Both the position numbers and the translations under genes were made by a program. A stretch of DNA of 64,000 nt from Bacteroidaceae bacterium (GTDB lineage: Bacteria > Bacteroidota > Bacteroidia > Bacteroidales > Bacteroidaceae): the NCBI GenBank assembly GCA_017617315.1, contig JAFZWM010000008.1:1-64000 (forward strand), read 5' to 3'. The first letter of the stretch is position 1. Each line of letters begins with the position of its first letter. The notes under the pieces were generated by a model. It saw nothing but the letters and a program-made list of their open reading frames with translations, ran no database searches and was not told where the DNA came from. This document shows positions 38,914 through 45,959 of the stretch, piece after piece.

Positions 38914-39077
38914 GCGTTTCGGCGTTTCAGCGTTTCAGTTACCCCTCTGGTGGTTTCAAATTCTTGCCTTATAATATATAACTTATTTATTATTAATTAG
39001 TTATATATAATATATAAGGGTTTGAAACAAAAACATACCCCCCCTGAAACGCTTGAAACGCTGAAACGTTGAAACGC
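38914..39077. repeat. 164-bp nested inverted repeat (GCGTTTCA / TGAAACGC arms)
   Basis: The outer arms are tandem copies of GCGTTTCAG on the left (38914-38938) and CTGAAACG units on the right (39044-39077). A middle pair is GTTTCAAA (38953-38960) / TTTGAAAC (39021-39028). The inner pair is CCTTATAATATATAACT (38967-38983) with AGTTATATATAATATATAAGG (38999-39019). The same GTTTCA motif appears in outer and middle arms. No gene lies within. It stands immediately upstream of the RHS cassette array. Could be a recombination, regulatory or replication-related structure. Confidence 0.75.
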
Positions 39078-39161
39078 CTGATGGCATTTGCAAGAAAATG
39101 TTTGGTATCTTGACGCAAGAAACAAAAACTAAAAGTTTGTTGTAAATAAAGAACATGAATA

Positions 39162-39191
39162 TTGTGTTTTGAAAAACTTTTCTTATTTTTG
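39162..39191 (+). promoter_or_regulatory. Promoter before RHS cassette 1
   Basis: TTG at 39162-39164 and TATTTTTG at 39184-39191 with a 19-base gap. The GTG start at 39272 follows. This differs from the promoter-like module found before cassettes 2 and 3. Confidence 0.65.
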
Positions 39192-39271
39192 CGACCAAAA
39201 TATAGAAAGTAAGCCTAAAAACTTCTTTTACTTATGAATTAAAATTAGCGTTAGCTATTTTCGGATTTGTC

Positions 39272-40561
39272 GTGAAACCTGAGAAAATTATATTGACAAT
39301 TAACGGCAAGGAACTCGACCGTACCCACGGTCTTGACTGGTACGACTATGGCGCACGCCAGCACGACCCTTTTATGCCGGGATTCACTTCTGTTGACCCT
39401 CTTTGCGAGAAGTATTACCATATTTCTCCGTACGCGTATTGTGGAAATAATCCGATTTTGCTGGTAGACCCTAACGGAATGGATTGGTTGCTATCAACCG
39501 GAGATAAGGTGTATTGGTATGGTGGTAAAATGGGAGATGATAGTCAGTTTCTTTATACTTTCAATGCAACTTCTGGGAATAATGAGAATGGAAAAAATTA
39601 CCAAGAAGCAAGATTCCAAAACGTTAGAAATAATGGTCCAACACCTGAAGGTGAATATCATATTAATCTTGTTCCCGACCCAGACAGGATGGTTGAAACT
39701 TTTTTGAATAATGGGCAGGTAGATTTCAAGAAAAGTGAAGATGGTGGTATTGAAACCTTACTTTTTATAAGTCCTAAAACAGGCAAATGGTCATATTATC
39801 CTAATTGGGGAAAGCATAGAGCAGCCTTAACGCCTGATAATGTAACAGGTGCAAAAGATTCAGAGCGAAATAATGACTCTTACTACTTCCATGATTCGGT
39901 AAAGGGCTATACTCATGGTTGTACCGAGGTTGATACGGAATTATTTGATTATTTGGTTGATTACAGAAATGCAGGAAATACCCAAATAGGTGTTTTGGTA
40001 AAATATCCAAATCTCACTCATAAAACTAATGGAGGAACAAAAAAAATGAAATATCTCAGAATCGTTATTCTTGTACTATTTCTTTGTAGTATGACATCTT
40101 TGCATGGACAAACATCTGTTGATAGTCTGTTCATAGATGACATAAAAGCAGTCTATTACGTCAATTCGCCATTAGCTGTAAAGTATATGAATAAGAGTAA
40201 GAAACCTTTGTATGTTTCGGTATCCTTACAAAGAAGTACCGACAATAATGATTGGGTTACGGTTTTCAATGATATTTTCTATTCAAATTACAAATTCGAA
40301 CGTTCTAAAATAATAGATGATATATTAGTAACTCCTTTGAGTAAACTTGATTTCTCTTCGAATTCAACAACACCAATTATTGGCAGCAGAACAGATGTCT
40401 GGATTGTGGATAAAAGACTTCTGCTATATGGAAAACAACAGACATTCCGTCTAAAATACATTATCGAAACAAGTACGCACAATATTCGTCCCGTTATAGA
40501 AGAGACAGAATCAAAGGTGAAGATAATGTTCTCCCGTCCTTTTCATATAAGAAACAGATAA
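39272..40561 (+). CDS. Orphan RHS tip 1: core tail, L,D-transpeptidase-like toxin domain, fused in frame to an exported protein
   Basis: One 429-residue frame, GTG start. Residues 11-68 are the end of an RHS core (NGKELDRTHGLDWYDYGARQ, then ISPYAYCGNNPILLVDPNG), cut off upstream: no YD repeats or delivery domains exist. Residues about 70-250 form the variable tail, with GPTPEGEYHI and FHDSVKGYTHGCTEV: His207 and Cys217 in HGC fit the catalytic pair of L,D-transpeptidase-like (Tlde1/DUF2778-type) peptidoglycan toxins. From residue 259 the frame continues into a second protein with its own signal peptide (listed separately). The junction is an A8 tract (40039-40046); one A fewer would end the toxin at a TGA overlapping the next ATG. 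Core GC is clearly higher than tail GC. Confidence 0.7.
   Translation: MKPEKIILTINGKELDRTHGLDWYDYGARQHDPFMPGFTSVDPLCEKYYHISPYAYCGNNPILLVDPNGMDWLLSTGDKVYWYGGKMGDDSQFLYTFNATSGNNENGKNYQEARFQNVRNNGPTPEGEYHINLVPDPDRMVETFLNNGQVDFKKSEDGGIETLLFISPKTGKWSYYPNWGKHRAALTPDNVTGAKDSERNNDSYYFHDSVKGYTHGCTEVDTELFDYLVDYRNAGNTQIGVLVKYPNLTHKTNGGTKKMKYLRIVILVLFLCSMTSLHGQTSVDSLFIDDIKAVYYVNSPLAVKYMNKSKKPLYVSVSLQRSTDNNDWVTVFNDIFYSNYKFERSKIIDDILVTPLSKLDFSSNSTTPIIGSRTDVWIVDKRLLLYGKQQTFRLKYIIETSTHNIRPVIEETESKVKIMFSRPFHIRNR
40046..40561 (+). CDS. Exported candidate immunity protein of cassette 1
   Basis: 171 residues if started at the ATG at 40046. MKYLRIVILVLFLCSMTSLHGQ is a clear signal peptide, which makes no sense in the middle of a longer protein, and GGAGG lies 10 bases before the ATG (40031-40035). 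The mature part is polar and strand-rich (PLYVSVSLQRSTDNNDWVTV, TFRLKYIIETS). Its position after a toxin domain and its export match an immunity protein against a periplasm-acting toxin. No family recognised. It shares the frame with the toxin upstream. Confidence 0.6.
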   Translation: MKYLRIVILVLFLCSMTSLHGQTSVDSLFIDDIKAVYYVNSPLAVKYMNKSKKPLYVSVSLQRSTDNNDWVTVFNDIFYSNYKFERSKIIDDILVTPLSKLDFSSNSTTPIIGSRTDVWIVDKRLLLYGKQQTFRLKYIIETSTHNIRPVIEETESKVKIMFSRPFHIRNR

Positions 40562-40614
40562 TTCGTTCCTACTCACATTTTTCTGTCTACGAGTGTTAAC
40601 TAAAGTCAATTGTA

Positions 40615-40777
40615 GAGCTCCCAAGGCATAACCTTGCAAGATAAGCAACAGAGCGGAAAAACGAAGAATCAAACTCTTTCGACTTTCCGCTTTTGTTTTT
40701 CAAAATATTGGCAAGATTAGGCTTCGGCAAAAAATAATTTTGTACATTTATCGCCGTAAAATACCAATTCAAAAATT
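40615..40777 (+). repeat. Inter-cassette module 1: hairpin, terminator, promoter-like element
   Basis: AAGGCATAACCTTGC (from 40623) precedes AGCGGAAAAACGAA (40652-40665), which pairs with TTTCGACTTTCCGCT (40677-40691; two mismatches) before a T run. Then follows a stretch with TAATTTTG (40735-40742), GTACATTTATCGCCG and AAAATTGTGGAAAACAGG, leading to the start of cassette 2. Module 2 (41807-42003) repeats the whole arrangement and module 3 (43421-43521) its first half. Confidence 0.75.
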
Positions 40778-41184
40778 GTGGAAAACAGGCTTTACAATAG
40801 CAACAACCGCGCCGTTATAAACGAATTTGGCGATGTGCGACAGGTAACGAACTACTACCCGTTTGGCGGAGTGTTCAGCACCACGGCATACAACCGCGGA
40901 GACGACTTGCTGCCCTACAAGTATAACGGCAAGGAACTCGACCGCACACATGGATTGGACTGGTACGACTATGGCGCACGCCAGCACGACCCTTTTATGC
41001 CGGGATTCACAAGTCTCGACCCATTGTGTGAGAAATATATAATATTTCTCCGTATGCGTATTGTGCTAATAAATATGCATTATTTAATGAAGAAAAAGGA
41101 ATTGGCAATAAAAACTATCGTCGAGCAACAACTTGTAAACCTCAAAATTTAATAAATGTAATTAATTTGACATATAAAAAATAG
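40778..41184 (+). pseudogene. Orphan RHS tip 2, frameshifted and without a toxin domain
   Basis: GTG start, ENRLYNSNNRAVINEFG then VTNYYPFGGVFST and NGKELDRTHGLDWYDYGARQ: the RHS core tail, longer at its N side than cassette 1. Near 41034-41043 one base is missing relative to cassette 3 (GAAATATATAA against GAAATATTATAA), which shifts the frame so that translation ends at 41152. In the corrected frame the core resumes (NISPYAYCANK) but only about 35 further codons follow before TAG at 41184, so the toxin domain is deleted or vestigial. Confidence 0.72.
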
Positions 41185-41187
41185 AAT

Positions 41188-41763
41188 ATGACGATTAGTG
41201 TTTTTCTTAGAGATATAAGCATCTTTGTATGTTTTATGATTTCTAGTGTTGTTTCTGCTCAAGAAAGAATTACGTTGGCAGAAAATGCGCCATTGGATAA
41301 TTCTATTATGTTGTTAAAAACATTGAGAAATTATTATCCTGCTGATAGCTTAATTAAATGGGCTCAGCAGGATGGGCGATCTTTAATTTTATGCCGTGTA
41401 GATTCATCAGGCATGATTTTGGAATTTGAGAAATATAGGATATTTAAGAAATCAAGTTCTTTTTTGTCTGAAAATGGTGATAATATCAGAAATATCCTAA
41501 TAAACAATAGGGTCAAATTTGTATTTCCATGTTCGTTTACGGGCAATAGTACAAAATGTCGAGAAATATTTTTGCAAAAAGAGTCTATTTCAGAGATTTA
41601 CAAGAAGAAAGGATACATAGATTTGCAGATACCAATATTTTATGTTATGTTTCCAACGATATTTCATAGTATTAATGAATATGGAGAACGTAATAATATT
41701 GAATTGACGGCAGAGGAAACGCTTGATATATTATTTGAACGATATATTAGTAAACATTATTGA
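41188..41763 (+). CDS. Exported protein, candidate orphan immunity protein of cassette 2
   Basis: 191 residues starting three bases after the corrected end of the decayed tip. The hydrophobic N terminus ISIFVCFMISSVVSAQ reads as a signal peptide (after a short DLR-containing start). The mature part is AT-rich in coding and contains LLKTLRNYYPADSLIKWAQQDG and many Ile/Lys residues. No family recognised. Its intact frame beside a dead toxin fits an immunity gene kept after toxin loss. Confidence 0.65.
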   Translation: MTISVFLRDISIFVCFMISSVVSAQERITLAENAPLDNSIMLLKTLRNYYPADSLIKWAQQDGRSLILCRVDSSGMILEFEKYRIFKKSSSFLSENGDNIRNILINNRVKFVFPCSFTGNSTKCREIFLQKESISEIYKKKGYIDLQIPIFYVMFPTIFHSINEYGERNNIELTAEETLDILFERYISKHY

Positions 41764-41806
41764 TTAATGTATGAGATATTATTAATATCGTTCGCTCGAA
41801 TTTCCA

Positions 41807-42003
41807 ACACCGAGCGAAATCTCCAAAGGCCATTTGTAATGTCCCCTAAGGCATAGCCTTGCAAAATAAACAATCGAGCGGAAAAACGAAGAATCAAACT
41901 CTTTCGTTTTTTTCGCTCTTGCTTTTCAAAACGCTGGCAAAATAGATTTCAATCAAAAATAATTTTGTACATTTACCGCCGAAAAAAACAGCAATTTAAA
42001 ATT
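41807..42003 (+). repeat. Inter-cassette module 2
   Basis: It starts with ACACCGAGC (41807-41815), also at 43421, then CATTTGTAATGTC, AAGGCATAGCCTTGC (from 41848; a 5-bp-arm hairpin), and the terminator GAGCGGAAAAACGAA (41876-41890) / TTCGTTTTTTTCGCTC (41903-41918). TAATTTTG (41960-41967) with GTACATTTACCGCCG follows, then the GTG start of cassette 3. Near-identical in order to module 1, although the genes on either side differ. Confidence 0.78.
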
Positions 42004-42963
42004 GTGAAAAACAGGCTTTACAATAGCAACAACCGCGCCGTTATAAACGAATTTGGCGTTGTGCAACAGGTAACGAACTATTACCCGTTTGGCGGAGTGT
42101 TCTCAACCAACGGGGCTGCCTATGCAAAAAGCCCCGATGCACAGCCATACAAGTATAACGGCAAGGAACTCGACCGCACACACGGACTCGATTGGTACGA
42201 CTATGGTGCACGAAACTATGATGCTCCCCTCTGCCGCTGGCATAGCATCGACCCATTGTGTGAGAAATATTATAATATTTCTCCGTATGCGTATTGTGCG
42301 AATAATCCTGTAATGTTGATTGATCCAGATGGAAGAGAAGTCTATATTTCTGGGTCTCTTGCAAATATGGCGGTACAACAACTTCAAGCAAAAGTTGGAA
42401 AAAAAATTCAACTAAGTTTGTCAAGTGATAATAAACTATGTTACAATGTTGTTGGAAAAGGTCGTCTGAATAAGAGTTCACAAAATGTAATAAAGTTCAT
42501 AGATGATAGTAATATAACTGTAAATTTGATCACAACAGATAAAAATAAGACTTCAACAGGAAATCTATTTATAGGCGGAGCCTTTATGGGGAATAATGTG
42601 AAACTAAATACAGATGGCGATGTCGTTCACACAACAGCTTACCAAGAGGTTAATCCACAAGTTTTGGAAAAAGCTGATACTTATGCAGGTAAAGGAACTT
42701 TCGTAATGCACGAATTGTCAGAGGCTTATGAAGGCGCAAAATTATCAGTGGAACAGAAAACTTCAAGTCCGAATTCTGGAGATGAAAATTCAGTATATAA
42801 GACTGCACACAAAAAAGCGACGTATCAACCTGCTGTATATACGCGATACTATGATCGTAATGGAAATGTAATTTCAACGCAACAGGGGGCTGTGAGAGTT
42901 GAATGGTATGTGAAACCCAATAATGAATCTACAAATGAAACAATTATCCAAACTATTCCGTAG
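42004..42963 (+). CDS. Orphan RHS tip 3 with candidate metallopeptidase-like toxin domain
   Basis: 319 residues from the GTG at 42004 (KNRLYNSNNRAVINEFG); an upstream in-frame TTG at 41965 lies inside the promoter-like element. Residues about 1-110 are the RHS core tail (VTNYYPFGG, NGKELDRTHGLDWYDYGAR, ISPYAYCANNPVMLIDPDG). The variable, AT-rich tail (about 111-319) contains FVMHELSEAYEG with His236, Glu237 and Glu240, and a later AHKKA (His269), an arrangement that resembles zinc metallopeptidases (HExx...H). I cannot confirm the family. The frame is intact and the next gene overlaps its end by 29 bases. Confidence 0.72.
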   Translation: MKNRLYNSNNRAVINEFGVVQQVTNYYPFGGVFSTNGAAYAKSPDAQPYKYNGKELDRTHGLDWYDYGARNYDAPLCRWHSIDPLCEKYYNISPYAYCANNPVMLIDPDGREVYISGSLANMAVQQLQAKVGKKIQLSLSSDNKLCYNVVGKGRLNKSSQNVIKFIDDSNITVNLITTDKNKTSTGNLFIGGAFMGNNVKLNTDGDVVHTTAYQEVNPQVLEKADTYAGKGTFVMHELSEAYEGAKLSVEQKTSSPNSGDENSVYKTAHKKATYQPAVYTRYYDRNGNVISTQQGAVRVEWYVKPNNESTNETIIQTIP

Positions 42964-43369
42964 ATATATTTGTTTTTGTTTGCTATTACCTTATACTTTT
43001 GTATGTGGTAGTAAGATTATTGAAAAAAAGCAAATCGTAAATTCTTCTGAATCATCTTTTACAATAAAAAAAGTGAAGAAATTGAAGAATGATGTTTATG
43101 TGATATATGCGAATAGAAATGATTCTATATTCAAAATTGTCAGCTACTATAACAAAAAAAATAAACGCAACAAGAAGCTGACAAAAGGTATGCGGTTTGA
43201 AGTTTCATTACAATCTGTTTTTGGAAATTTTGAAAGAGAGTACAAAATTATCCAACCATGTAATTTATTAATGGAGTTTCATGGCGTTGCTGTTGGAAAG
43301 GAACCAGAAAGAGGCATAGATGATATTTGGTTCTGTGAAGAATTGAACGGTCCATATCTCACGAAATGA
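42935..43369 (+). CDS. Exported candidate immunity protein of cassette 3
   Basis: 144 residues from the ATG at 42935 (MKQLSKLFRRYICFCLLLPYTF, a basic N end plus hydrophobic core, so exported); an ATG at 42923 in the same frame is possible. The mature part is Lys/Asn-rich (KKNKRNKKLTKGMRFEV). It overlaps the toxin tail by 29 bases, typical of toxin/immunity pairs. No family recognised. Confidence 0.62.
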   Translation: MKQLSKLFRRYICFCLLLPYTFVCGSKIIEKKQIVNSSESSFTIKKVKKLKNDVYVIYANRNDSIFKIVSYYNKKNKRNKKLTKGMRFEVSLQSVFGNFEREYKIIQPCNLLMEFHGVAVGKEPERGIDDIWFCEELNGPYLTK

Positions 43370-43420
43370 AAGAACAAAGATGATATCTTGCTTGCTCTGA
43401 TTCATTAATCCGAGAGTCTG

Positions 43421-43521
43421 ACACCGAGCCATTTGTAATGTCATCAAGGCATAGCCTTGCAAAATAAGCAACAGAGCGGAAAAACGAAGAATCAAAACCC
43501 TTTCGTTTTTCCGCTTTTGTT
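43421..43521 (+). repeat. Module 3: end of the RHS cassette array with terminator
   Basis: ACACCGAGCC, CATTTGTAATGTC, AAGGCATAGCCTTGC (from 43446) and a perfect 14-bp terminator stem AGCGGAAAAACGAA (43475-43488) / TTCGTTTTTCCGCT (43502-43515) with Ts. The promoter-like half seen in modules 1 and 2 is absent, so the array ends here. Confidence 0.8.
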
Positions 43522-43576
43522 TTCTAAATGCAGGCTAAAGCAGACTGCGCAAAATCAATGAGCGTTGTATAGAAAC

Positions 43577-43619
43577 AAAAAAGCCTCCCTGCGGCATTTC
43601 TGCCAACAGGTGAGGCTTT
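43577..43619 (-). terminator. Terminator of the EF-G2 gene
   Basis: AAAGCCTC (43580-43587) pairs with GAGGCTTT (43612-43619), extended by CCTG/CAGG and GGCA/TGCC. On the minus strand the stem is followed by Ts. Confidence 0.82.
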
Positions 43620-43643
43620 CCAACTTTCTTCTTCGTTGTAATC

Positions 43644-45797
43644 TTATTCTTCCTCCTCTTTTGCGTGCTCGGCAATAAGCTGCTGCTGAATGTCGTTAGG
43701 AACGAGCTCGTAGCTTGCAAACTTCATGATGAAAGAGGCGCGGCCGCCGCTCAACGAACTGAGCGAAGTAGAGTAGGTTGACATCTCGTTCAACGGAACT
43801 TTTGCCTGAATCTTCTCGTATCCGTTCTCCGAACTCATGCCTATAATCATGCCGCGTCGTCCCTGAAGGTCGCTCATCACGTCGCCCATCTTGTCGGAAG
43901 GCACGAAGACTTCGACATCGTAGATAGGCTCAAGAATCTTTGGCCCGGCATTCTTGAACGCCTCGCTGAATGCCTGACGAGCCGCCAGCATGAACGAGAG
44001 TTCGTTACTGTCAACCGGGTGCATCTTGCCGTCGTAAACAACCACGCGCACGTTGCAGGCTGCCGAGCCTGTGAGAGGGCCTTGCTCCAGTCGGCTCATG
44101 ATACCCTTCATGATGGCAGGCATGAAGCGTGCGTCGATAGCACCGCCCACCACGCTGTTGATGAATACGAGCTTGCCGCCCCAGTCGAGGCTTACTTCCT
44201 CCTTGCCCTTCATCGTTACGCGTATCTCCTGACCGTTGAAGTTGTATGAAACAGGGTCGGGCATTCCTTCGCTGTAAGGCTCTACAATGAGGTGAACCTC
44301 GCCAAACTGGCCTGCGCCGCCCGACTGTTTCTTGTGCCTGTAGTCGGCTCTTGCGGCCTTCGTGATAGTCTCTCTGTAAGGAATTCTCTGCTGATAGAAT
44401 GTTACAGGAATCTTGTCGATGTTCTCGATGCGCCATTTAAGCGTGCGCAGATGGAACTCGCCCTGTCCGTGAACGAGAGTCTGACGCAGTTCCTTGCTCT
44501 GCTCAACCATCCATGTAGGGTCTTCCTGCTGCATTCTGATGAGTGCAGCCATCATCTTTTCGGTATCGCCCTCGTTGGTTGCCTTGATGGCGCGTGTATA
44601 TTTAGGGTTTGGATACTTGATGAAGTTGAAGCGGTTGTCGCAGTCCTTGTCGTTAAGGGTGTTGCCCGTGCGCACATCCTTAAGTTTTACGCAACAGCCA
44701 ATGTCGCCGGCATGCAGTTCGGTTACTTTCTCGCGGTTTGCTCCCGAGCAGACGAAAATCTGCGCCAATCGTTCCTTGCTTCCGCGGTCGGCATTTGTCA
44801 AGTCCATACCTTCCTTCAGCACGCCGCTCATAACCTTGAAATACTGCACCTCGCCGATGTGAGGCTCTATTCCGGTCTTGAAGAAATATATTGATGTAGG
44901 AGCATCGTCGGTAAGCGGAACTTCAACGCCTCGTGTGTTGTGAACCGTAGGCATCTCGTCGACATGCGGAACAACGTTTCCGAGGAATTCCATCAGACGG
45001 CCTACTCCCATGTTCTTTCCTGCGCAAACGCAGAACACAGGGAAGATGCTGCGCGTAACCATGCCCTTGCGTATGCCCTCGCGCATCTCGTCTTCGGTAA
45101 GCTGTTCTGTCTCGAAGAACTTCTCCATCAGTCCTTCGTCGTTCTCGGCAGCAGCCTCTACGAGAGCCTTGTGCATCATCTGCGCCTTTTCCTGCTCTCC
45201 GGCCGGTATGTCCTCGATGGTAGGAGTGCCGCCGTCGGGGCCCCATGTCAGTTTCTTCATCAGAATAACGTCGATGAGCGAGTTGAAGTCGGGGCCTGTC
45301 TTTATAGGGTATTGTACTGGTACGCACTTGCTGCCGTAGATTGTCTGCAATTCTTCCAGAATGGCATCGTAGTCGCACTTCTCGTCGTCGAGCTGATTGA
45401 TGAGGAAGATTGCAGGCTTTGATAGTTTTTCAGTATATCTGAAATGATTCTGTGTTCCAACTTCGGCTCCGAAGCGTCCGTTGATAAGCATTACTACCGT
45501 GTCGGTAACGTTCATTGCGGTAAGTGCTGCGCCGACGAAGTCGTCAGATCCCGGACAGTCTATGATATTCAGTTTCTTGCCCTTCCACTCAACGTGGAAG
45601 ACGGTGGAGAAAACCGAGTACCCGTATTCCTGCTCAACCGGGAAATAGTCAGAAACGGTGTTCTGCTGAGTTATGCGACCGCGGCGCTTAATTTGTCCGC
45701 TTTCAAACAAGAGGGCTTCTGTAAGGGTAGTCTTACCCGAGCCGTCATTACCAAGCAACGCAATGTTCTTGATTTCTTTTGAACTATAGATTTGCAT
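43644..45797 (-). CDS. fusA2: Elongation factor G paralogue (EF-G2 type) lacking the catalytic His
   Basis: 717 residues with the five EF-G domains. The P-loop is NDGSGKTT instead of HIDAGKTT, switch I reads YFPVEQEYGYSV where EF-G has the DxxxxExxRGITI pattern, and switch II reads IDCPGSDDF where EF-G has DTPGHVDF. The catalytic His is therefore Ser. The EF-G2 of B. thetaiotaomicron is known to translocate ribosomes without GTP hydrolysis and to help survival under carbon starvation; this protein looks like its orthologue. Domain IV loops are intact (QSGGAGQFGEVHL). Divergent from hisS. Confidence 0.88.
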   Translation of the reverse strand: MQIYSSKEIKNIALLGNDGSGKTTLTEALLFESGQIKRRGRITQQNTVSDYFPVEQEYGYSVFSTVFHVEWKGKKLNIIDCPGSDDFVGAALTAMNVTDTVVMLINGRFGAEVGTQNHFRYTEKLSKPAIFLINQLDDEKCDYDAILEELQTIYGSKCVPVQYPIKTGPDFNSLIDVILMKKLTWGPDGGTPTIEDIPAGEQEKAQMMHKALVEAAAENDEGLMEKFFETEQLTEDEMREGIRKGMVTRSIFPVFCVCAGKNMGVGRLMEFLGNVVPHVDEMPTVHNTRGVEVPLTDDAPTSIYFFKTGIEPHIGEVQYFKVMSGVLKEGMDLTNADRGSKERLAQIFVCSGANREKVTELHAGDIGCCVKLKDVRTGNTLNDKDCDNRFNFIKYPNPKYTRAIKATNEGDTEKMMAALIRMQQEDPTWMVEQSKELRQTLVHGQGEFHLRTLKWRIENIDKIPVTFYQQRIPYRETITKAARADYRHKKQSGGAGQFGEVHLIVEPYSEGMPDPVSYNFNGQEIRVTMKGKEEVSLDWGGKLVFINSVVGGAIDARFMPAIMKGIMSRLEQGPLTGSAACNVRVVVYDGKMHPVDSNELSFMLAARQAFSEAFKNAGPKILEPIYDVEVFVPSDKMGDVMSDLQGRRGMIIGMSSENGYEKIQAKVPLNEMSTYSTSLSSLSGGRASFIMKFASYELVPNDIQQQLIAEHAKEEEE

Positions 45798-45878
45798 AAG
45801 GTAAAGTTTTTGATTAAAGGTTATGTTAATAAAATTATCATCTCATAGTTAGTCAGCATAGTGTAAATCAACTCTTCG

Positions 45879-45908
45879 CAAATATACGAATTTATTCAAT
45901 AAAACAAA
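45879..45908 (-). promoter_or_regulatory. Promoter of the EF-G2 gene
   Basis: On the minus strand, TATATTTG (45886-45879) with TTTG at 45908-45905, gap 18 bases. The start codon is 81 bases downstream. Confidence 0.55.
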
Positions 45909-45927
45909 TGTTTATGCTATTTTTTAT

Positions 45928-45935
45928 TAACTTTG
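45928..45935 (+). promoter_or_regulatory. -7 element of hisS
   Basis: TAACTTTG, 24 bases before the hisS ATG at 45960. It rules out the longer in-frame start at 45933, which would lie inside the promoter. The -33 region is weak. Confidence 0.55.
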
Positions 45936-45959
45936 CACAAAATTTTAACAAACGAAATA

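Noticed and set aside
38914..39077. CRISPR-like array of GTTTCA units
   Set aside because: The units are adjacent tandem and inverted copies without spacers of constant length, and no cas genes are in the window.
40735..40742. Module TAATTTTG as a fully matched promoter
   Set aside because: The -7 element is perfect in modules 1 and 2, but neither has a TTTG at 19-20 bases upstream; reported only as promoter-like.
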